This document shows, one piece after another, positions 1 through 8,229 of a DNA stretch of 64,000 nt (position 1 is the first letter of the stretch; every line of letters begins with the position of its first letter). Below the pieces are notes generated by a model. The model did no database searches. It was not told the DNA's origin and saw only the letters and a list, made by a program, of their open reading frames with translations. Source of the DNA: Mycolicibacterium sediminis (GTDB taxonomy: Bacteria; Actinomycetota; Actinomycetes; Mycobacteriales; Mycobacteriaceae); assembly GCF_010731735.1 (NCBI RefSeq), contig NZ_AP022588.1, forward strand, positions 4,278,001-4,342,000. The letters are read 5' to 3'. Made by a program: the position numbers and the translations under genes.

Positions 1-719
1 TCCGGCTGCGGACCGGGAGCGGCCTCGATCCCGTACAGCATGGCGCCCAGGCGTCCGTGCAACTCAGCGCGCTGCTCCGCGGTCCTGGCGTCGACACGTC
101 GCTCGTGAAGTGTCTGATCGATGCGGCGCGCTTCCGCGGAGCACTGACCGATGAGTTCCGCCCGTTCGAGTGCGGCGCGTTCGAGCGTGGCCGCGGTGGT
201 CGTCGCCTCCGCGACCATCCGGCGGTCGTCGGGTCCGGGTTTCGTCAACGCGGACAACTGACCGGCGGTGTCCCGCAGGGCTCGCGCTTGCCGGAAGCCC
301 TCGGTGATCTCCCGGATGTCGGCGGAGAAGTCGACGTCACCCAGCCAGCCAGCTCGAGCTGCCTCCGATTCGGCGACGCGCATCGCCGCGGCCAGGGCGG
401 ATTCCACACGGGATGCGTTCTGAGTGCCGAGGGCCGTGACCCGCTCCTGCTTCTCCCTGAGCGCCGCCGCTTCCCGGGCACGCTTGGCCGCGGCCACCTC
501 CGCCTTCCGCTGAACCTCTGCACGCGCTTCCGCGGCGGCGCGGCGTTGCTGGGTTTCGGACACCACGTGGGCCGTGCCCCATGCGAGTAGTGCCACCGCC
601 ACGAGGATGCCGAGGGTGATCCACACTTCTTTGGGCACGAGCGACACCACGAAGATGACGCCGACGATGAGAGCGGAGACCGCCTTGACCGGTCCGTCGT
701 CCTGGTTGTTCCTGGCCAT
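1..719 (-). CDS. Membrane-anchored coiled-coil protein, 3' end outside window
   Basis: The frame opens with ATG at 719 and stays open for 239 codons to the window edge, so the C-terminus is missing. A GAGGGG Shine-Dalgarno-like stretch lies about 6 nt before the ATG. Residues 11-28 and 34-51 are hydrophobic and form two likely membrane helices joined by a short turn (VPKEVW). Residues from about 55 on are rich in Ala, Glu, Arg, Lys and Gln and look like long helical coiled coil facing the cytoplasm. I do not recognise a family or catalytic motif. It points away from the neighbouring FAD enzyme's terminator, so it is probably its own unit. A structural or scaffold role is only a guess. Confidence 0.7.
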   Translation of the reverse strand, partial: MARNNQDDGPVKAVSALIVGVIFVVSLVPKEVWITLGILVAVALLAWGTAHVVSETQQRRAAAEARAEVQRKAEVAAAKRAREAAALREKQERVTALGTQNASRVESALAAAMRVAESEAARAGWLGDVDFSADIREITEGFRQARALRDTAGQLSALTKPGPDDRRMVAEATTTAATLERAALERAELIGQCSAEARRIDQTLHERRVDARTAEQRAELHGRLGAMLYGIEAAPGPQP

Positions 720-819
720 TCGTCCCCCCTCGTCGGGTGACGACGACCGCCGTGACGAACGACGACGCACCACCCCGAATCTCCCCGTGGCGATCAGGGT
801 AGGAGCGGTCACCGACAAC

Positions 820-850
820 GCCCGTCGACGAGCCCCGCCGGGCGACGGGC
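820..850 (-). terminator. Hairpin terminator after the FAD oxidoreductase gene
   Basis: GCCCGTCG (820-827) and CGACGGGC (843-850) form a perfect 8-bp stem with a 15-nt loop. On the minus strand it begins directly after the stop codon of the gene at 851. There is no U-tract, which is usual for mycobacterial terminator-like hairpins. Confidence 0.55.
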
Positions 851-2200
851 CTAGCCGGGAGTGCGAGCCCGTCGGTTGCCCGAGACCACCCGCGTCAGAA
901 TCGACGGGCGGAGCACGTCGGTGGGTCGTCCGAGAAGTTGCATCTGCCGATAGACGGTCTCCGCGACGCCCACGTCGGATCCGGCGGCCGCATAAATTCT
1001 GTCCATCCCGACGTTCACCGCCTTCTGCAGCGACGTCGGCCCGGCGGCCGACGGGATGATGGCCCAGTCGAGGAAGCGGTTCGACCACCAGATCGGCGAC
1101 AGCTTGGTCGCGGCCGCTCGAAAGAAGCGCCGGCTCAACCCTTCCGGCCCGTCGCGCAGGCAGCTCCTCAGCGCCACGGCCTGCAGCGCGGCCGAGGTCA
1201 TTCCCTGGCCATAGACGGGGTTGAAGCTGCACAGCGCATCGCCCATGACGAGAAGGCCGTCGGGGAACCTGCCGAGACGGTCGTAGCGCCGCCAGATGCT
1301 CACCGGATATCGCTGCGTGCGCATCTCACCGCGCGCTTCGCCCGACCGTAACGCCGCCATGACGTGCGCCGGGACGAAGCGCTCGACCGCTTCGAGGAAG
1401 GCGGTGGACTCGGTGGGTGTCGTGCGCCCGGCCAATCCGATCAGCGTGACGATGACGGTGTCGTCCTCGTACGCCATGATCCCGATGCCCTCGGGCCGGC
1501 GCAGCGTCGGAACGGCCAGGACCACTTTCTCATCGAGGTCGCCGGGACGGATACCGAACAACTGACTGGAATAGCTGAGGTTGACGTCGTACCTGGTCTC
1601 GCCGGGACGGTCGAACCCCTGCGACTCGAGGAACGCCGGGATGCTAGCCGCGCGACCGGTGGTGTCGACGACCAGGTCGCCCTCGAGAAGCCGCTCGTCG
1701 CCGGTGGCGCGAGCCACCACCCGGGTGCCGATGACGCGTCCCTGCGGACCCATGACCGGTTCGACGACGTCGTGGCCGTCCAGCACGCGGACGTGGGCGA
1801 TCCCGCGGACTCGCGCCCGCACCACCGCCTCGAGCAGCGGGCGACTGGCCAGGCAGATGACCATGTCGTCGGACCGCGTGAACCGTCCCGACTGACAGAA
1901 GACGACGTCACCGACGCCGAGATGGAACTCCGAGGGATCGCCGGTCCCCCTCGTCACGACGGCGCCGACTGACTCGAGTTCGTCGATGATGCCGGGGAAC
2001 AGGTCGTCGAGACGTCGTACGCCGGCACTGAGCATTTGATGCAGATGATGGCCCTGCGAGACCCCGCGCCGCTGAAAGGTGCCGGACGGCAATGTGTCTC
2101 GCTCGACCACCGTGACGGAACCGTAGACGTCCGACAGCACTCTTGCCGCGAGGAGACCCGCGAAGCTCGCGCCGTGGACGATCGCGTGCTCGGTGCGCAT
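851..2200 (-). CDS. FAD-dependent monooxygenase/oxidoreductase
   Basis: A 449-residue protein of the group C flavin monooxygenase/geranylgeranyl-reductase-like fold. The N-terminus has a beta-alpha-beta dinucleotide site (HGASFAGLLAARVLS, about residues 8-22, with an acidic ERD at the end of the second strand) and a late FAD-ribityl GD motif (MGDALCSFNPVYGQGMT, about residues 325-341). Between them is the sheet expected for substrate binding. ATG at 2200 has a GGAGGGG/GGAG sequence a few nt upstream. It is a single-gene unit closed by a hairpin. Substrate cannot be read from the sequence; mycobacterial relatives are usually annotated only as FAD-binding oxidoreductases. Confidence 0.8.
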   Translation of the reverse strand: MRTEHAIVHGASFAGLLAARVLSDVYGSVTVVERDTLPSGTFQRRGVSQGHHLHQMLSAGVRRLDDLFPGIIDELESVGAVVTRGTGDPSEFHLGVGDVVFCQSGRFTRSDDMVICLASRPLLEAVVRARVRGIAHVRVLDGHDVVEPVMGPQGRVIGTRVVARATGDERLLEGDLVVDTTGRAASIPAFLESQGFDRPGETRYDVNLSYSSQLFGIRPGDLDEKVVLAVPTLRRPEGIGIMAYEDDTVIVTLIGLAGRTTPTESTAFLEAVERFVPAHVMAALRSGEARGEMRTQRYPVSIWRRYDRLGRFPDGLLVMGDALCSFNPVYGQGMTSAALQAVALRSCLRDGPEGLSRRFFRAAATKLSPIWWSNRFLDWAIIPSAAGPTSLQKAVNVGMDRIYAAAGSDVGVAETVYRQMQLLGRPTDVLRPSILTRVVSGNRRARTPG

Positions 2201-2324
2201 CTGCTCCGACCCCTCCGTGCGCTGGGCAGTGCACCCACAGTGTCATCACTGGTACGTCTGAGTCCGCCGATTGCACGATAGGGACGTCACGCGGACGAGG
2301 TCGGTACCCGTCCACGGTCGTCCG

Positions 2325-3269
2325 TCAGCGAGGAGGGGTCGGGGCTGCTTCTGGCAACACAGATCCGCCGAACGTCGTGGTGCCCTCCGGCGTGACCTTG
2401 AATCCCTGTGGGAGACCGTCGATCGTGGCGTAGCAGGCGACGCCGCCGGTGATGGACATGCAGGTGGAGTTGATCCCGTTGACCCGGTAGCCGACGGGCA
2501 GCCGCCGGATGTTCCCCGGGTAGGCCGGGGTGTCGAACCTGCCGTCGTCGACGCGCCGGATCCCGCTGGGACCGGGCAGTTGGGTGAACACCTCGTTCTC
2601 GCCACCCCCGACCCGCGGGAGTGGTCCGTCGCAGCCGATCTCGCCGCCGCTGAACACGATGATCGAACACGTCAGCCCGCCGTCGACGGTGAAGACCGGG
2701 AACAGGTTCTTGGCACCGCTGCCGACGACGTAGGTGTCGTCGCCCACGACGTAGTCGTTGGGGTCGGGGAAGCCGTCGGGGAGCCCGCTGGTGGCGGGAC
2801 CGATGCCGGTTCGGCCCGGGGAGATCACCATCCACTGGGCGACGGGAGTTCCCTTCGTGCACGCGGTTCGCGGGCCCGGCCCTACGGCGCACTCGAAGTC
2901 GCCCAGGACGAGTTTCTGGCCGTCGTGCAGGACCGGTGCGGCGTCGCCGGAGGTCTTGACGAAGCGCGAGTTGGCGGTGGCGCGCAGTCCGCGGGCGTTG
3001 ACGTCGGAGGCCAGCACGATCTCGTTGACGCCGAGCAGGGTGGCCGGCAGCTGTCCGTCGCATCCGGCCGTGCCGCGGCTCGGCTGCATGGCGCAGAGCA
3101 GACCGTCGGGTGTCTGGAAGAAGGCCTCGTCGCCGGAGACGAACGGCTCGGGGGCCACCTCGTCGTATCCGCTGAGATCGGGCATCGGCGGCTGGGCGTT
3201 CGCCGTGGGCGCCGGCACGAACAACCCGGCTGCGAGGACGACGGCCGACAAGATCATGGAGTAACGCAT
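2325..3269 (-). CDS. Secreted protein with duplicated Cys-containing module
   Basis: A 314-residue exported protein. The first 24 residues (Met-Arg, hydrophobic core, ending APTANA before QPPMP) form a classical signal peptide. The mature part has at least two copies of one module: DGLLCAMQPSRGTAGCDGQLP and GGLTCSIIVFSGGEIGCDGPLP, each a pair of Cys around a Gly-rich turn followed by a segment ending in a short Phe/Arg strand; a third, diverged copy may be the C-terminal STCMSITGGVACYATIDGLP. The ATG at 3269 was chosen because TACCTT sits 7 nt before it (leaderless arrangement), although the frame is open further upstream. Function unknown; disulfide-bonded beta modules are an inference. Confidence 0.75.
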   Translation of the reverse strand: MRYSMILSAVVLAAGLFVPAPTANAQPPMPDLSGYDEVAPEPFVSGDEAFFQTPDGLLCAMQPSRGTAGCDGQLPATLLGVNEIVLASDVNARGLRATANSRFVKTSGDAAPVLHDGQKLVLGDFECAVGPGPRTACTKGTPVAQWMVISPGRTGIGPATSGLPDGFPDPNDYVVGDDTYVVGSGAKNLFPVFTVDGGLTCSIIVFSGGEIGCDGPLPRVGGGENEVFTQLPGPSGIRRVDDGRFDTPAYPGNIRRLPVGYRVNGINSTCMSITGGVACYATIDGLPQGFKVTPEGTTTFGGSVLPEAAPTPPR

Positions 3270-3324
3270 CGGTTGCAAGGTAGCGCACCATCCGCGGTGT
3301 CCCCGAATGCCGAGGACGGGCGCA

Positions 3325-4005
3325 CTACCCGAAGTAGGTCTCGAGCCCCGTCGGGTAGCCGCCACCCTCGGTGGCGACGTGCACGTGTGTGAAGTGGTCC
3401 GCGTCGGCGGAGCCGAAGTGGGTCATGACGTGGGGCGCCGAACGACTCTTGGACCAGATGATCTGCCGCCAGATGACGTGGTCCAGCCCGAAGCGTTCCT
3501 TGTTGGCCAGCACGTAGGCGACGACCTCGTTGCCGAGGGCTTCGCCCTGGTCGGTGTCCCAGCCGGGGATCATCACGTCGATCGCGAGACCGTTCGGATG
3601 CCACTTCAGGTAGTCCTGGCGGACTCCGCCGATGGCCGTGACCTCGGGGAACACCGCGCTGATGGCGCGCGCTGCGAGGATCGTCTTGACCTGCAGGCCC
3701 GTCTCCGGGGCGACACCCTGGGGCAGCACGCGACGGACGCTGCGGCTCGCCGAACTCGCGCTCAGCACCACCGATTCACCGGGCTCGGGGCTGTAGGCGT
3801 AGCCGGCGCTGCGGACCTCGCGCAACGGCGCGGCGACCGCCACCAGCTCGGCGCCGGCGGACCCGGCGACCGACGATGCGCCCATGGGTGGGCTCGTGGT
3901 TCCGGCCCCCGACGACAGGAAGGCAGCGGCGGGCACGACGAGGGCGGCCACGGCGACCGACCAGCGGCGGCGGCGCCGGGGCGGGGCCATCGAATGCCGT
4001 CCCAT
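3325..4005 (-). CDS. Exported LAS/M15-like peptidase-fold protein
   Basis: A 226-residue protein with a basic N-terminus (PPRRRRRW) and a hydrophobic stretch that could be a signal peptide or anchor. The C-terminal domain contains WHPNGLAID (a His followed seven residues later by Asp) and DHFTHVHVAT (His-x-His), the metal-ligand pattern of LAS metallopeptidases such as D-Ala-D-Ala carboxypeptidases and related peptidoglycan hydrolases. The spacing fits a zinc site, but family members with this extracellular domain are mostly uncharacterised. TATCGT lies 7 nt upstream of ATG 4005, supporting a leaderless mRNA; GTG 4014 and ATG 3990 are alternatives. A cell-wall role is inferred. Confidence 0.65.
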   Translation of the reverse strand: MGRHSMAPPRRRRRWSVAVAALVVPAAAFLSSGAGTTSPPMGASSVAGSAGAELVAVAAPLREVRSAGYAYSPEPGESVVLSASSASRSVRRVLPQGVAPETGLQVKTILAARAISAVFPEVTAIGGVRQDYLKWHPNGLAIDVMIPGWDTDQGEALGNEVVAYVLANKERFGLDHVIWRQIIWSKSRSAPHVMTHFGSADADHFTHVHVATEGGGYPTGLETYFG

Positions 4006-4137
4006 GTTCAGCACGATAACAGTTGGGTAACGGCACTACCCAAAAATCGTTTTCCCAGGTGAGCGACGGGTGAGGAGCGTCACGGACGCGTAGTCCTACT
4101 CGTGGGCAGCAGCCCGCGAACCCGGCATGCTGGAACC

Positions 4138-5451
4138 ATGCCGCTCACTGACACCTCCTCGGATCCGCGCGTCGCCGCGGACGGCACGCGACTGGGTCGC
4201 GACCGGGCCGTCGACGTCGCCCGGCTCGCCGCCCTCGTGGTGGTGATGTTCGGGCACTGCGCACTGCTGCTCGCGACGATCGACTCCCGCGGGCTGCGCA
4301 TCGGCAACCTCCTGGGCGAACTGCCGCCGCTCGCGCCGATCACCTGGGTGGTGCAGGTGATGCCGCTGTTCTTCCTCGCGGGCGGCGCCGCAGGCGCCTA
4401 CGGGTGGCGCACCGGAACCGCTTGGGGCAGTTGGTTGTTCGCCCGGGCGCAACGACTGTGCCGGCCGGTGTTCTGGTACCTGGCGGCGTGGTCGCTTGGC
4501 CTGCTGGTGGTCCGTCTGGTCCTCGGTGCCGACTCCGCGGCCGGCGTCGGCCGGGAGTCCGTCGCGCTGCTGTGGTTCCTCGGGGTGTACCTGGTGGTCC
4601 TCGCGTTCGTTCCCGTGCTGACCCGACTGCGGACCGGGAGGGCGGTGGTCGCCGTGGTGTCGGGGTTGCTGGTGGCCGCGGCGGCGATCGACGCGGTCCG
4701 CATCGCGGTCGGCACCCCGGAGGCGGGTGCGCTCAACTTCGTGGTGGTCTGGCTCATCCCGGTGGTGATCGGCGTGGCCTACGCGCACTCCCTGATCAGC
4801 CGCCGCATGGCGCTCGTCGTCGCGGCGTGCGCTCTGGCCGCGGCGGTGGCGCTGGTCGTCGCGGGCCCCTACGAGGTGTCCCTGGTGGTGACCGGCGTCG
4901 AGCGCCTGTCCAACGTCTCCCCGCCGACACTGCTGCTCGCCCTGCACTGCACGTGGATGTCGTGCCTGTTCGTGGCCGCCGCGGACCCGATCCGGCGGTG
5001 GGCGGGGCGCCCGCGCGTCTGGCACGTGGTGAAGGTCGGAAACGGGGGAGCGATGACGATCTACCTGTGGCACATCCCCGCCATCGCCGTCGCCACGTTC
5101 GCCCTGCACGCGGTGGGCCTCGATGCGTGGGACGTCGACGCCCCGAACTTCTGGGGTCTGCTCGCGCTGCGGGCAGTGGTCTTCGCGGTGGTCATGGCCG
5201 TCGCGTTCTGGGCGCTCTCACCGCTGGAGCACCTGAGCCTGCCGTGGTGGGACGCGTCGGTGACGTCGACCGGCGCGCGCTCGGCCGCCGCGGGCGCGCT
5301 GGTGTGCGTCGCCGGGGTGGCGCTGGTGCTGATGGCGAAGAACGGCCTCGACGGCGTCGAGGGGTGGTCATCGCTGGCCTGCTTCGTCGCCGCAGCGGCC
5401 GCCGCGCGGGTCAGCGCGGGTCAGGCGCCGAGCAGCACGCCGGCCAGATAG
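4138..5451 (+). CDS. Acyltransferase-3 family integral membrane protein
   Basis: A 437-residue polytopic protein with about ten hydrophobic helices. It begins with the acyltransferase-3 (PF01757-type) signature DVARLAALVVVMFGHCALLL, whose His is the conserved catalytic position of the family, and contains later family features such as LWFLGVYLVV and TIYLWHIPAI. Such enzymes transfer acyl groups (often acetyl) from the cytoplasm to extracytoplasmic sugars or lipids, so a cell-envelope modification is likely. ATG 4138 was preferred over a longer frame from 4102. Its last 31 bp overlap the end of the convergent TetR gene. Confidence 0.75.
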   Translation: MPLTDTSSDPRVAADGTRLGRDRAVDVARLAALVVVMFGHCALLLATIDSRGLRIGNLLGELPPLAPITWVVQVMPLFFLAGGAAGAYGWRTGTAWGSWLFARAQRLCRPVFWYLAAWSLGLLVVRLVLGADSAAGVGRESVALLWFLGVYLVVLAFVPVLTRLRTGRAVVAVVSGLLVAAAAIDAVRIAVGTPEAGALNFVVVWLIPVVIGVAYAHSLISRRMALVVAACALAAAVALVVAGPYEVSLVVTGVERLSNVSPPTLLLALHCTWMSCLFVAAADPIRRWAGRPRVWHVVKVGNGGAMTIYLWHIPAIAVATFALHAVGLDAWDVDAPNFWGLLALRAVVFAVVMAVAFWALSPLEHLSLPWWDASVTSTGARSAAAGALVCVAGVALVLMAKNGLDGVEGWSSLACFVAAAAAARVSAGQAPSSTPAR

Positions 5452-6038
5452 CAGCGCAGAAAGCCCGCGAACAGCTCGTCGGCGCTCTGGCCCTCGACCG
5501 CGTCAAGGGCATCGCGCAGCGCGGGATGGCTGGCCGCGTCCGGCGAGGGACCCGGGCCGCTGTCGGCGTAGTCCGCGGCGTTCTCGCGGAGGAAGGCGGC
5601 CCCGATCGTGAGCGCCGTGAGCCCGTCCACGATCGAGACGTGCAGGTGGGCGGGGACGCCGGCGGCAGACAGGAACTGGCAGGTCTGCTCGTACTCGCCG
5701 AACATGTCGTCGCGCGGCATGAAGCGGACCAGCAGGGGTGCGCAGTGCGGGTGCGCGACGATCCTGCTCCGTAGGGCGACGGCCTGTCCGACCAGGACGT
5801 CCATCCAGTCGCCGGTCGGCGCGTCGGGGTCGACGGTCGGCGTCGCCACGACCCGCGCGACCGAGGCCAGCAGATCGTCCTTGTCGGTGAAGTAGTGGTA
5901 CAGCGACGGCGCGCGGACGCCGAGCGTCGAGGCCAGCTTCGGCAGGCTGAACGCCTCCAGACCGTGCGCGCCGATCAGCTCGATCGCGGCATCGACGACC
6001 TTGTCCCTGGTGAGGGTCGCGGTCCTGGGTCGTGCCAT
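5421..6038 (-). CDS. TetR/AcrR-family regulator of nitrile hydratase cluster (proposed)
   Basis: A 205-residue regulator. The N-terminal helix-turn-helix is clear: FSLPKLASTLGVRAPSLYHYFTDKDDLL, about residues 30-57, typical of TetR proteins, followed by an all-helical ligand domain with no recognisable ligand. It lies 37 bp downstream of the nitrile-hydratase accessory gene on the same strand, with no terminator between, so it is probably cotranscribed and may regulate the cluster through the palindrome at 8037-8054. That link is inferred from position only. The gene ends inside the convergent acyltransferase gene. Confidence 0.8.
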   Translation of the reverse strand: MARPRTATLTRDKVVDAAIELIGAHGLEAFSLPKLASTLGVRAPSLYHYFTDKDDLLASVARVVATPTVDPDAPTGDWMDVLVGQAVALRSRIVAHPHCAPLLVRFMPRDDMFGEYEQTCQFLSAAGVPAHLHVSIVDGLTALTIGAAFLRENAADYADSGPGPSPDAASHPALRDALDAVEGQSADELFAGFLRCYLAGVLLGA

Positions 6039-6075
6039 CGTCTCATCGTGTCACTGACCGCGACGGTGGAGCCGG

Positions 6076-6414
6076 TCAGGCTTCGAGTCGAGCCCGCACC
6101 GCCGAGAGCCGTTCCCGCAATTCCGACTCCGTGATCACACCGCGTTCCATCAGCGAGTGGGCGAGGGAGACCAGCTGGCTCTCCGGATACGGAAGGTCGG
6201 CGTAGACCGTCGCCGCGAGGGCGTCCTCCTCGTCGCGCCGCTCCTTGAAGCTGGGTACGTCGGCGTCGCAGGACGCGTGGTCGAGCGCGTCGCACAGCCC
6301 GTCGAGGCTGGTCTTCCACGGCGGGACGGGGTTCTCCACCCCGTACTTGGCCGCCATCTCCGACCACACCTGGTTCCGCGCGACGATGTCGGTGAGCGGA
6401 GCGTGCCCGGTCAT
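6076..6414 (-). CDS. Nitrile hydratase beta-N-domain-like accessory/activator protein
   Basis: A 112-residue protein whose C-terminal half (ALAATVYADLPYP, HSLMERGVITESELRERL) resembles the helical N-terminal domain of nitrile hydratase beta subunits and their metallochaperone/activator relatives (p14K, NhlE type). It has two Cys (positions about 41 and 49) that could handle metal. Its ATG overlaps the stop of the alpha-subunit gene by 4 bp (ATGA), so translation is coupled. In thiocyanate hydrolase the beta chain is also split into small subunits, so it may instead be a third structural subunit. Activator is the more likely role because a full-length beta subunit is encoded upstream. Confidence 0.65.
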   Translation of the reverse strand: MTGHAPLTDIVARNQVWSEMAAKYGVENPVPPWKTSLDGLCDALDHASCDADVPSFKERRDEEDALAATVYADLPYPESQLVSLAHSLMERGVITESELRERLSAVRARLEA

Positions 6415-7121
6415 TCGCCGACCGGGTGGACGGCGCGCCTGGTGTCGACGATGACGTTGGTCGTCACCCCCGGCTTCGGCAGCGCGACACCGATGACGCA
6501 GTCGCGGGTGACGATCTCGGTCAGCTGGTCCTCGGTCCACCCGTCGGTGCCCTCGGGACGCATCGGCATGACCATGAAGCGGTGCTTCTGGTTCGAGTCC
6601 TGCACGCGGACCTCGACGTCGTCGGAGAGGTACAGCCCGAACTCGGACAGCACCTGACGCGGGTACCGGACCAGCCGGCTGCGGTAGTTGGGCGTGCGGT
6701 ACCACTCCGGGCTGTTCCCCAGGATGGGGCGGGGATAGCAGGAGCACAGCGCGCAGACGATGACGTGGTGGACCTGCGGGGTGTCGGCCAGGATCTGGAA
6801 GGCGGTGAAGTCGCTCGGCGTCCCGAAGCCCGTCGGCTCCATCCAGTCGACGCCGACCTCCTTGCTCGCCGTCATGGGCTCGGCCAGGGCCAGCGCCTTG
6901 AAGTCCGGGTCGAGCCAGGCGCGCGCCACCAGGCGCGCGGCCGGGGTGGGACCGATCTGCTCGGCGAACTCCGTGAAGCGGCGGTGCTCCTCGGCGGTGA
7001 AGATGCCCTTCTCGATGCACAGCTCGCGCACGGCGATCTCGAGCACCTCGAAGTCGGTGACCTCGTCGACCATCGGCTTCACCGTGCGGTCGTGGTCGTG
7101 GTCGTGGGAGTGGTCTGACAT
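6411..7121 (-). CDS. Nitrile hydratase alpha / thiocyanate hydrolase gamma subunit, Co-type
   Basis: A 236-residue metal-binding subunit. VCALCSCYP (around residue 113) is the CxLCSC metal-binding claw of nitrile hydratases, whose second and third Cys are oxidised to sulfinate and sulfenate; Tyr after the last Cys is typical of cobalt rather than iron enzymes. The N-terminus has a His/Asp-rich run (HSHDHDHD), a possible metal-loading tail. The reaction would be hydration of nitriles to amides, or hydrolysis of thiocyanate. ATG 7121 is preferred over TTG 7136. It follows the beta gene by 34 bp and overlaps the accessory gene by 4 bp. Confidence 0.85.
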   Translation of the reverse strand: MSDHSHDHDHDRTVKPMVDEVTDFEVLEIAVRELCIEKGIFTAEEHRRFTEFAEQIGPTPAARLVARAWLDPDFKALALAEPMTASKEVGVDWMEPTGFGTPSDFTAFQILADTPQVHHVIVCALCSCYPRPILGNSPEWYRTPNYRSRLVRYPRQVLSEFGLYLSDDVEVRVQDSNQKHRFMVMPMRPEGTDGWTEDQLTEIVTRDCVIGVALPKPGVTTNVIVDTRRAVHPVGE

Positions 7122-7155
7122 GTCCGTCGGTTCCAATCGTCGTCGTGGGCGCGGC

Positions 7156-7995
7156 TCAGACGGCCGGGGTCAGCCAGTGCTCGGGGATCTCGGTGCGCAA
7201 CGTGTCGCTCGCGGTTCCGGTGTAGCCGTGCCAGAGGTCGGCCTGCTTGAAGCTGACGACGTAGAACCACTCGGGCGGCGCGTCGGGAATGTCCCAGGTC
7301 TCGTCCTCGGCGGCCGGGCTCTCGTAGGAGACGGCAGCGATCTCGCCCGTCGCCCCGCGGACGTACTCGGGAGTGCGCGTGTAGAACAGCACGGGGAGCT
7401 CCCGCACGGTCACGGCGTCGCCGATCGCGAAGCGCGGCGTCCCGGCCTTCCCCGCGTAGACCTGCGGATCGCCCTTGCCGACGGCATGCAGGTGGTGGGC
7501 GTTGCGCACGACGTCGGAGCCGTCTCCCTCACCCTTCGGCCGAGCCTCCAGCTTCTTGCCGTCGAGCCCACCCCGGTAGCGCTCCTCGACCTCCGCCATC
7601 CGCTCGGTGAGTTCCGTGAGACCGATGTGGTGCTTCTCCACGAGGATCCGCGCACAGGCCCACAGCCACCGCCCGTAGTACGGCAGGCCGTGGTAGATCG
7701 CGCGGCCCACGTCGACGTTGCCCATCCGGCGTCGCTCCTCGGACAGCCAGATGCCGCGCCACGCGAGGACCTCGGAGAGCACGTAGGTCATGTGCTCCCA
7801 GTACTCGTAGTCCTTGTTCTCGTACTTCATCGGGACGTCGGGCTCACCGCCCACGTCGTGCACCGGCTTCATGTAGGCGACGAAGCGGTCGTGGTCGAGG
7901 AGATCCGGCGTCGGCGCGTCGGGTAGCTCCGGGTAGGCGGACTTCAGTCGGGCAACCAGGTCCAGTTGTGCGGCGCGCTCGGCTGCAGTGCTCAT
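7156..7995 (-). CDS. Nitrile hydratase beta / thiocyanate hydrolase-type subunit
   Basis: A 279-residue partner subunit, longer than the usual 210-240 residue beta chain. The N-terminal part carries family features (MKPVHDVGG, YWEHMTYVLSEVLAWRG, YYGRWLWACARILVEK); the C-terminal part is the SH3-like barrel (FAIGDAVTVRELPVLFYTRTPEYVRG, then WFYVVSFKQADLW). ATG 7995 has GGGGACA about 6 nt upstream. It is first in an operon with the alpha subunit, the accessory gene and probably the TetR gene. Beta-first order is usual for cobalt-type nitrile hydratases. Whether the substrate is a nitrile or thiocyanate cannot be read from sequence. Confidence 0.82.
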   Translation of the reverse strand: MSTAAERAAQLDLVARLKSAYPELPDAPTPDLLDHDRFVAYMKPVHDVGGEPDVPMKYENKDYEYWEHMTYVLSEVLAWRGIWLSEERRRMGNVDVGRAIYHGLPYYGRWLWACARILVEKHHIGLTELTERMAEVEERYRGGLDGKKLEARPKGEGDGSDVVRNAHHLHAVGKGDPQVYAGKAGTPRFAIGDAVTVRELPVLFYTRTPEYVRGATGEIAAVSYESPAAEDETWDIPDAPPEWFYVVSFKQADLWHGYTGTASDTLRTEIPEHWLTPAV

Positions 7996-8036
7996 GGTGT
8001 CCCCGTTTCCGGTGCTGCGATGCCGTGTCCGCTGGT

Positions 8037-8054
8037 CCGGTCGACATCGACCGG
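8037..8054. promoter_or_regulatory. 18-bp inverted repeat upstream of nitrile hydratase operon
   Basis: CCGGTCGA-CA-TCGACCGG is a perfect 8+2+8 inverted repeat located 42-59 bp before the beta-subunit start. A TAGCCT hexamer on the minus strand (8086-8091) could be the -10 box, which would put the repeat just downstream of the transcription start, a repressing position. It is the natural candidate operator for the TetR protein of the cluster; this pairing is inferred. Confidence 0.5.
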
Positions 8055-8229
8055 CACCGTCACGGGCAAGCTCACTAACGGCCGTAGGCTAACACCGCGG
8101 GCGGTGCTCGAGTGCGTTTTCGGACCGATCGCCCGGTTCGCGCCGACGAGGTTCCCGGCACGGGTCGCCGACCGGACACGCCCGATCCGCGCGCGTCGCC
8201 GCGTCGGGGTCGTTGGGTAGGGTTCCCGC

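Noticed and set aside
57..590. 177-codon plus-strand ORF at the left edge
   Set aside because: Antisense to the membrane coiled-coil gene, which has membrane helices and a ribosome-binding site.
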